NCBI GenBank assembly: GCA_964537825.1
Contig: CAZIDL010000005.1
Span: 1-59,194 of the forward strand
Reading direction: 5' to 3'
Source: CAZIDL01 sp964537825
GTDB taxonomy: Bacteria > Bacteroidota > Bacteroidia > Flavobacteriales_D > CAYVSK01
DNA length: 59,194 nt
Each line of letters starts with the position of its first letter. The first letter of the stretch is position 1. Under the pieces are notes generated by a model, which had not been told where the DNA came from, did not search any database, and saw only the letters and a program-made list of their open reading frames with translations. Made by a program: the position numbers and the translations under genes. This document shows, one piece after another, positions 40,255-45,703 of the stretch.

Positions 40255-41280
40255 TTACCCGTTTCCGATCCTCAGAACAGCAGCTCCTTCCATTTCCCCG
40301 TTCCGAAGAGCTTCTAATGCTTCATCAGCTCTTTCCAAAGGATATTCCTGCGTGTGGGCCTTTACCGGAACTTTCGGGGCTTCTTTCAAAAAGCGTTCGC
40401 CATCCTTGCGCTGCAGGTTGGCGACCGAACGCAAGCAGCGTTCTTCCCAGAGGATCGCATAGGGAAAGGTGGGGATATCGCTCATGTGGATACCCCCGCA
40501 AACGACCGTTCCTCCGGCTTCCGTATCCCTGAGCGCTTTGGGGACCAGATCGCCCACGGGAGCGAATATCATCGCTGCATCGAGCTTTTCAGGGGGGTCT
40601 TGGTCGGAGCCTCCGGCCCAATGGACCCCGAGCTTTCGGGCGAAGGTCTGGGCTCGTTCATCTCCAGGTTTGCTGAAGGCGTAGAGCTTTTTCCCTTCAT
40701 GGAGCATCAGTTGGCTGATGAGGTGAGCAGCAGCTCCGAACCCGTAGATCCCGATCCGTTGGGCTTCTTCTCCCGTCATCCGATATGTGCGCGAACCGAT
40801 CAACCCCGCGCATAACAAGGGAGTGGCCTCTTCTGCACTGTATGCCGGATCGATCGGGAAACAATAGCTCTCCCGGACCTTTGCGTATTCGGCATAGCCG
40901 CCGTCCACCGTGTACCCCGTGAATTCAGCGTTCTCGCAAAGGTTCTCCCGGTCTTTGCGGCAAAACCGACATTCTCCACAGGTACTTGCCAACCATGGTA
41001 CGCCCACGCGCATCCCTAAAGCTTTTTCCTGAACCTGATCCCCTTTCGCTACGACCTCGCCGACGATCTCGTGGCCAGGGATCAGCTCTTTTTTGGGATG
41101 GGGGAGTTCCCCATCGATGATATGAAGGTCGGTGCGGCAAATCCCGCAAGCCTGTACGCGAATGAGGAGTTCATCATCGCGTACTTCCGGCACGGGGACT
41201 TCTTTTTCCCGAAGCGCTCCGGGACTTTGCTCAAGGACCATGGCCCGCATCGTAGCGGGGATCCCTTCAGACTGCATCAT
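40255..41280 (-). CDS. Zinc-dependent alcohol dehydrogenase (MDR superfamily)
   Basis: The 341-residue protein has the catalytic zinc Cys in ACGICRTDLHI and the GHEIVGEVVAKG block. The structural zinc ligands are four Cys in CGECRFCRKDRENLC, and the nucleotide fold is IGIYGFGAAAHL. It resembles the zinc-binding alcohol dehydrogenase family that oxidises primary alcohols with NAD(P). ATG 41280 overlaps the end of the FMN-binding gene by 14 bases and has an AAAGGA sequence five nt before it. ATG 41250 (MRAMVLEQ) is a second option. Confidence 0.92.
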   Translation of the reverse strand: MMQSEGIPATMRAMVLEQSPGALREKEVPVPEVRDDELLIRVQACGICRTDLHIIDGELPHPKKELIPGHEIVGEVVAKGDQVQEKALGMRVGVPWLASTCGECRFCRKDRENLCENAEFTGYTVDGGYAEYAKVRESYCFPIDPAYSAEEATPLLCAGLIGSRTYRMTGEEAQRIGIYGFGAAAHLISQLMLHEGKKLYAFSKPGDERAQTFARKLGVHWAGGSDQDPPEKLDAAMIFAPVGDLVPKALRDTEAGGTVVCGGIHMSDIPTFPYAILWEERCLRSVANLQRKDGERFLKEAPKVPVKAHTQEYPLERADEALEALRNGEMEGAAVLRIGNG

Positions 41281-41887
41281 CGGTCCTTTCTTTCATATAA
41301 GCGGCAAGGAGCCGTTCGCTCGCTTTATCGCTCTTGGAGAGCCCCTCGATGATCCGTTCCCGTTCGCTTGCTCGCTTTTCCTGACTGAGCTTGGCCTGTC
41401 CCTGGACTTCTTGCACGCGGATCTGGAAGGCCATAAGTCCGGGCATCAGACCTTTTCTGTAGCTTTCAGAAAGTTCGTGCCACTGCTTTTCATAGGCGGG
41501 TTCGAAGCGTCGTATCATCTTTTCCAGGAGGCCGTGGACCCGCTCTTCCGCTTCGATCAATTCTACCCTGCCATAAGCGTGGACCGCCAGATAGTCCCAG
41601 GTGGGTACGCTATCCTTCTCCTCGTAATGGGTCGGGGAGATGTAGGCATTGGGACCTGAGAAGATCGCGAGCACCTCTTCATCCCCGATATCGCGCCACT
41701 GCTCGTTGGCTTTCGCCCAATGCGATGAAAGAAGGAGTTGCGAGCCTTCCTTTTCCACGACGAAAGGAAGGTGAGTGGCCGAAGGACGTTCACCCGACCG
41801 ACTGACAAGCGTCCCGAAAGGGAATTCGTCGATGAAGGCGATCGCTTCTTCCCGATCCCGGATCCGGAATTCTTCAGGAACGTACAT
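41267..41887 (-). CDS. FMN-binding negative transcriptional regulator-like protein (PaiB family)
   Basis: The 206-residue protein from ATG 41887 starts MYVPEEFRIRDREEAIAFIDEFPFGTLVS. It continues with ATHLPFVVE, HWAKANEQWRDI, VLAIFSGPNAYISPTHY, VPTWDYLAVHAYGR and a late KLSQEKRASERERIIEGL, the PaiB order. It has a split-barrel FMN-binding fold. PaiB was named as a repressor in Bacillus, but direct evidence for DNA binding is thin, so a flavin enzyme role is equally open. A GTG start 33 nt upstream overlaps the preceding gene. It overlaps the alcohol dehydrogenase gene. Confidence 0.9.
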   Translation of the reverse strand: MYVPEEFRIRDREEAIAFIDEFPFGTLVSRSGERPSATHLPFVVEKEGSQLLLSSHWAKANEQWRDIGDEEVLAIFSGPNAYISPTHYEEKDSVPTWDYLAVHAYGRVELIEAEERVHGLLEKMIRRFEPAYEKQWHELSESYRKGLMPGLMAFQIRVQEVQGQAKLSQEKRASERERIIEGLSKSDKASERLLAAYMKERTDDAV

Positions 41888-41891
41888 CGTT

Positions 41892-42281
41892 TCAGGAGGG
41901 ATCTTGCTCTTCAGATGCACACCAGCGGATCGTCACCGTCCGCTTTCCCCATTCCCTCGCATCCTTTTCGATGGCCCCCATGTAAATGTCGATCTTTTTG
42001 GTCCAGCGGCGGTTCATCTTGTCCTGCACCCGGAATTTCCCGGGGACTCCATCGATCCACACCACCGTATTGTGGCCGAGGCCGGAATCGATCAGGTCCC
42101 TCGACACGGCGATCGCCTTCATGCCCGGTCTTAGAGTGTCCCCCCAAGCGGCTAGGGTGGGATCGCCCTGGGTTTGTCCATGGAGGGAATTGTAAGCGGT
42201 GGCGGTCACTTCGAGCTCTTTTTCCTTGCACGTACTGCAAGCACTGAGGGTGATGATCAGAAGGAAGAGGTAGCGTTGCAT
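41892..42281 (-). CDS. 3D-domain lipoprotein
   Basis: The 129-residue protein has a short leader ending LSACS, a lipobox. It then has VTATAYNSLHGQTQGDPTLAAWGDTL, AIAVSRDLIDSGLGHNTVVWIDG and KFRVQDKMNRRWTKKIDIYMG, the 3D (Asp-rich double-psi barrel) pattern found in MltA-like and RlpA-like cell-wall proteins. Peptidoglycan association is inferred. A TATCTTGC element (42287-42294) ends five nt before ATG 42281, again suggesting a leaderless mRNA. Confidence 0.82.
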   Translation of the reverse strand: MQRYLFLLIITLSACSTCKEKELEVTATAYNSLHGQTQGDPTLAAWGDTLRPGMKAIAVSRDLIDSGLGHNTVVWIDGVPGKFRVQDKMNRRWTKKIDIYMGAIEKDAREWGKRTVTIRWCASEEQDPS

Positions 42282-42493
42282 ATTCTGCAAGATACGTTTT
42301 GTGCTCGGGCTTCTCCAATGATCATGAAGAATGGCTTTTAAAAATAAGGGGGTGCGAAAGAGGCGGGAGCATGCTTTCTAAGCGCTGAGCTAGCCGTTAT
42401 TCTTGCTAATTCAGGGTCCCTGGGGCTCGAACGCCGCATCCATTGAACTTTTTGATAAAGGCTCGCATCTTCGAGGGGGGCACCTTCCTTTTG

Positions 42494-42501
42494 TACCTTT
42501 C
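42494..42501 (+). promoter_or_regulatory. -7-like element TACCTTTC four nt before the barrel protein gene
   Basis: TACCTTTC is one base off the consensus and leaves four nt before ATG 42506. The preceding 211 bp (42295-42505) hold no gene that I can support. Confidence 0.35.
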
Positions 42502-42505
42502 CAAG

Positions 42506-43111
42506 ATGCGAGGACTGAAAAGCATCATCCTTTTACTCCTCATTCCCTGCTTCGGAGAAGCTCAGGGTCCCCGTGAAATGGAACCGGAAGATGGGGTCAG
42601 CTTCGATCTGCGGGTCGACCGTCGGACAACAGGATCGGGGCATTACAATTTCATTGGCTTCGGGGGGAGCTTGAACTACCGACGCTTTTCCCTTTACGGA
42701 GCTGCCCTTCTTGGGGATAAAGAAGGGACTTTCAATGGAATGGCCGGCCATCTGCAATTCTTTCCTGCCTCTTATGGGATCGCTTTTGGTGACCGGGTCT
42801 ACCCTTATTTCCAGTACAGCTTCGTGGGGCGTTGGGATGCCCGATTGGTCTCCAGCACGGAAGGTATTCTGCGCTCGAGGACGGCAGGAACTGCAAAGAA
42901 CGCCCGCTATCGGACCTTCGAAAATTACGGAGGGTTCGGAGCGCAGCTTTTCTTCATCGCTCGCTTTTACCTGGACCTGGGCCTCGGGATCGGCCTCTAC
43001 GACAGCAAATTGAGCAGTGGCGGTGGAACCAGGAAGCAGAACGCGGAACGTTTCAGAAGAGCAAGGGATGTTTCGTTCTCGCTTCGGGCGAGTTTGGGTT
43101 ACCATTTTTAG
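42506..43111 (+). CDS. Predicted outer-membrane beta-barrel protein
   Basis: The 201-residue protein starts MRGLKSIILLLLIPCFGEAQG, a signal peptide. Alternating hydrophobic strands follow: FIGFGGSLNYRRFSLYGAALLG, GIAFGDRVYPYFQYSFVGRW, FGAQLFFIARFYLDLGLGIGLYD. The end SLRASLGYHF is a typical terminal barrel strand with C-terminal Phe. No specific family is recognised. Outer-membrane location is inferred. Confidence 0.72.
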   Translation: MRGLKSIILLLLIPCFGEAQGPREMEPEDGVSFDLRVDRRTTGSGHYNFIGFGGSLNYRRFSLYGAALLGDKEGTFNGMAGHLQFFPASYGIAFGDRVYPYFQYSFVGRWDARLVSSTEGILRSRTAGTAKNARYRTFENYGGFGAQLFFIARFYLDLGLGIGLYDSKLSSGGGTRKQNAERFRRARDVSFSLRASLGYHF

Positions 43112-43188
43112 ATCCCGATAGCGGTATTAGCCACCTCTGATCGACTCCTCGTACCTTCACACGGATCGAACTTCTTCAAGTGAACCGA

Positions 43189-43890
43189 ATGCATAAACGT
43201 ATAGGCCTTTTCGGGCTCGTGATCTTTGCAGCAAGTGCCCTTTTCTTCGTTCTTCCGAAAGGGGATACGATCGATCCGCCGAAGGTGGATGCGGAAAAGC
43301 TCTATCAGCGCCTGGAGCTCGAGCGGGGATCTGAGCGGCCACCCCGGGACCTTTTTCGAAAGGGATATGGGGCGTTCCGCGAACTCGCCGAGGAGGGGGA
43401 GCTGGAAAAAGAGCTGATGGTCCTTATCGATATGCGCTTGTCCTCAAATAAAGAACGCTTGTGGGTCCTCGACCTGGACAGTGGGTCGGTGTCCTTCCAG
43501 ACCCTGGTCGCACACGGCAAGGGTAGCGGCAACGAATATGCCCGGAACTTTTCCAATACGCCGGGCTCGCATAAGACCAGCCTTGGCCTTTACGTGACCG
43601 CAGGGACTTATCAGGGAAAGCACGGACTTTCCCTAAGGTTGGACGGTATGGAGCAGGGTTTCAACAACAATGCCCGCGACCGGGCGATCGTGATGCACGG
43701 GGCGGATTACGTGAGCGAAGCATTTGCTGAGCGGTATGGACGGATCGGGAGGAGTTACGGCTGTCCCTCGGTCCCGCTCGGCGTTCATAAAGAACTGCTC
43801 CCTAAGATCCGGGAAGGGGCCTGCCTTTTCATCTACTACCCGAAGGAGGACTATCTGGAGGGTTCGGAGTATCTTAAGGAAAAGGAATGA
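43189..43890 (+). CDS. Murein L,D-transpeptidase catalytic-domain family protein
   Basis: The 233-residue protein has an N-terminal membrane anchor or signal (IGLFGLVIFAASALFFVL). The catalytic region contains VLDLDSGSVSFQTLVAHGKGSG, GLYVTAGTYQGKHGLSLRLDGMEQG, IVMHGADYVS and GRSYGCPSVPL. The Cys of YGCPSV is the likely nucleophile, as in the YkuD_2 family. It should act on peptidoglycan cross-links in the periplasm. ATG 43189 is used; GTG 43180 is in frame. The stop abuts the convergent gene with no spacer. A TACCTTCA element lies at 43152-43159. Confidence 0.85.
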   Translation: MHKRIGLFGLVIFAASALFFVLPKGDTIDPPKVDAEKLYQRLELERGSERPPRDLFRKGYGAFRELAEEGELEKELMVLIDMRLSSNKERLWVLDLDSGSVSFQTLVAHGKGSGNEYARNFSNTPGSHKTSLGLYVTAGTYQGKHGLSLRLDGMEQGFNNNARDRAIVMHGADYVSEAFAERYGRIGRSYGCPSVPLGVHKELLPKIREGACLFIYYPKEDYLEGSEYLKEKE

Positions 43891-44310
43891 TCAGTTGTCG
43901 AGGATCTCCACCTCGCAATCCTTGAGCATCGGGTAAAGGTCGGCCTTCAAATAGCTGCCGGCCACTTTTACCTTCATGCCCTTTTCCAGATCCTCGGCTC
44001 GCTCGTCCTTCTTCAGGAAACACTTGATGTCGGCCTTCGGCCCGTCGAGCTCTACGGTACGGGCGTCGATGCCGTGGATGCTGTTGCTCGTGAAGCCCGT
44101 CTTGAAGACCGTTCCTTCCAGCAGCAGTTTCTTCCCGGCGTAGCGTTCGTTGGTGGCCTTGCGGTCCTTCGTGAACTGCCGCGATAGCTCTTCCGCACTG
44201 AGCCGTTCGTCCACCTTCGTGCTGATCCCGCCTTTCTCCGGTCCTGAACCGGAAGGCCCGCAGCCTGAAAGCTGAAGGAAGAGGGGGAGCAGGAGGAGTG
44301 CTCGCTTCAT
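43891..44310 (-). CDS. Lipoprotein with OB-fold (tRNA_anti-like) domain
   Basis: The 139-residue protein starts MKRALLLLPLFLQLSGCGPSG, a lipobox leader. The body (ELSRQFTKDRKATNERYAGKKLLLEGTVFKTG, DIKCFLKKDERAEDLEKGMKVKVAGSYLKADLYPMLKDCEV) matches the tRNA_anti-like OB-fold family found in secreted bacterial proteins. The function is unknown. Despite the domain name, a tRNA role is not implied. It is convergent with and abuts the L,D-transpeptidase-like gene. Confidence 0.8.
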   Translation of the reverse strand: MKRALLLLPLFLQLSGCGPSGSGPEKGGISTKVDERLSAEELSRQFTKDRKATNERYAGKKLLLEGTVFKTGFTSNSIHGIDARTVELDGPKADIKCFLKKDERAEDLEKGMKVKVAGSYLKADLYPMLKDCEVEILDN

Positions 44311-44376
44311 AGGCCTTTTTCTTAGGAGCAGCAAGATAGAAGATCCCGGATCTGCTCAACAGCTTCCGCGCTTCAA

Positions 44377-44391
44377 GATAAAAATATTATC
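44377..44391. promoter_or_regulatory. Upstream operator-like repeat GATAA-N5-TTATC
   Basis: GATAA-AAATA-TTATC is a perfect inverted repeat with a five-base spacer, 55 nt before the dinB ATG. Its core arms match those of the repeat at 44415-44435. Centres are 41 bp apart, close to four helical turns, so two bound proteins would lie on the same DNA face. Confidence 0.55.
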
Positions 44392-44414
44392 CTTATTCGT
44401 CTTCATCATCTCTA

Positions 44415-44435
44415 TTTGATAAATTTGTTATCAAA
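44415..44435. promoter_or_regulatory. Operator-like repeat TTTGATAA-N5-TTATCAAA covering the dinB promoter
   Basis: Perfect eight-base arms with a five-base spacer. The stretch TAAATTTG (44420-44427) inside it is a full match to the TAnnTTTG promoter element and ends 18 nt before the dinB ATG at 44446. A protein bound here would block the promoter. An SOS-type repressor is the natural guess given the genes, but no regulator is encoded nearby. Confidence 0.65.
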
Positions 44436-44445
44436 AGCGGTGCTC

Positions 44446-45603
44446 ATGGAACGGATCGTCAGCCATATCGACCTGGACGCCTTCTTCGTGAGCGTGGAGC
44501 GCTTGCAGGACCGCAAGCTGCAAGGCATTCCGCTCATCATCGGAGGGGGGAGCGAGCGGGGGGTCGTGGCTTGTTGTTCCTATGAGGCACGGCGTTTCGG
44601 CGTGCATTCTGCGATGCCTATGAAGATGGCGCTCCGGCTCTGCCCGGATGCCAAGGTGGTGCGGGGGGACATGGAGCGCTACTCGCAGTTCTCTTCGATG
44701 GTCACCGAGATGATAGCGGAAAAGGCGCCGCTCTATGAGAAAGCTTCGATCGACGAGTTCTATCTGGACATGACGGGCATGGACCGCTTCTTTGCCTGCC
44801 AGCAGTGGATGACGGAACTGCGCGAGCGCATCGCCCGGGAGAGCGGACTCCCTTTGAGCTTCGGGATGTCAGTGAACAAGATGGTCTCCAAGATGGCTAC
44901 GGACGAGGCCAAGCCGAACGGACGGATGCGTATTCCGACCGGGAACGAACAGGAGTTCATTGCACCGATGCAGGTGAACCGCATCCCGATGGTGGGGGGT
45001 CGGACCTTCCGTATGCTCACGAGCATGGGCGTCCGCACGGTAGGGAAGCTGGCTCAAGTGCCCCCGGAATATCTGGAGCGCGAGTTCGGAAGGCGCGGTC
45101 CGGAGCTATCGCGCAAGGCCAACGGCATCGATCCCACGCCCGTCGTCCCCTATTCCGAGCGGAAGTCGATCTCGAGCGAACGGACCTTCCCGGCCGATCG
45201 CACTGACCTCGAAGGGCCGACCGCTCTGCTCCTACGCATGGGCGAGGAGCTCGGCTACGAACTGCGTCGTCAGCGAAAGCTATGTTCCTGTGTGACGGTG
45301 AAGATGCGCTATAGTGACCATCAGACCGTGAGCAAGCAGTGCCGCATCCCTTATACGGCCGCCGATCACGTGCTCTTGCCCAAGATCAAGGAGCTCTTCC
45401 GCAAGCTCTATGAGCGGCGTGTGCGGATCCGGGCCGTCGGGGTGCGCTTGAGCGGGCTGGTCCAAGGGGCGCATCAGATCGATCTGCTCGAGGACAGTGA
45501 GCGTCTGATGGAGCTTTATGCGGCGATGGACCGGATCCGGGAGCGGTTCGGGAAGAAGGCAGTGGGAAGAGTAGGAGGAGGTGGTTTAAATTCTAAACCA
45601 TAA
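44446..45603 (+). CDS. dinB: DNA polymerase IV (Y-family)
   Basis: The 385-residue protein from ATG 44446 has HIDLDAFFVSVE, CCSYEARRFGVHSAMPM, KASIDEFYLD with the catalytic Asp-Glu pair, and PLSFGMSVNKMVSKMATDEAKPNG. Thumb and little-finger regions follow. It copies past damaged bases without proofreading. Its last residues, Leu-Asn-Ser-Lys-Pro, are encoded by the outer arm of an AT-rich inverted repeat, so the original C terminus has probably been replaced. A beta-clamp binding motif is not evident at that end. It forms a cassette with the alternative DnaE 100 nt downstream. It is probably controlled by the paired inverted repeats upstream. Confidence 0.95.
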   Translation: MERIVSHIDLDAFFVSVERLQDRKLQGIPLIIGGGSERGVVACCSYEARRFGVHSAMPMKMALRLCPDAKVVRGDMERYSQFSSMVTEMIAEKAPLYEKASIDEFYLDMTGMDRFFACQQWMTELRERIARESGLPLSFGMSVNKMVSKMATDEAKPNGRMRIPTGNEQEFIAPMQVNRIPMVGGRTFRMLTSMGVRTVGKLAQVPPEYLEREFGRRGPELSRKANGIDPTPVVPYSERKSISSERTFPADRTDLEGPTALLLRMGEELGYELRRQRKLCSCVTVKMRYSDHQTVSKQCRIPYTAADHVLLPKIKELFRKLYERRVRIRAVGVRLSGLVQGAHQIDLLEDSERLMELYAAMDRIRERFGKKAVGRVGGGGLNSKP

Positions 45604-45671
45604 GCTCTAATTATAAAAAACAAATATTTGAATTCTGTGATCTATAATTTAGAGTTCAGCGTTTAGAATTT
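45588..45671. repeat. AT-rich 84-bp imperfect inverted repeat overlapping the end of dinB
   Basis: The left arm (45588-45615) starts AAATTCTAAAC and ends CTCTAATTATA. The right arm (45643-45671) is its near reverse complement, starting TATAATTTAGAG and ending GTTTAGAATTT. The centre holds the palindrome CAAATATTTG (45621-45630). Base composition is far more AT-rich than flanking genes. It looks like a small mobile palindromic element. Its left arm forms the dinB stop and the five codons before it. Confidence 0.75.
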
Positions 45672-45703
45672 AGAATTAATGACTTAAAAAAACAGAAATT
45701 CAT

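Noticed and set aside
42361..42440. tRNA-like fragments (gagctag, ggctcgaac) before the barrel protein gene
   Set aside because: The D-like and T-like pieces are in the wrong order for one strand, and no acceptor or anticodon stem forms.
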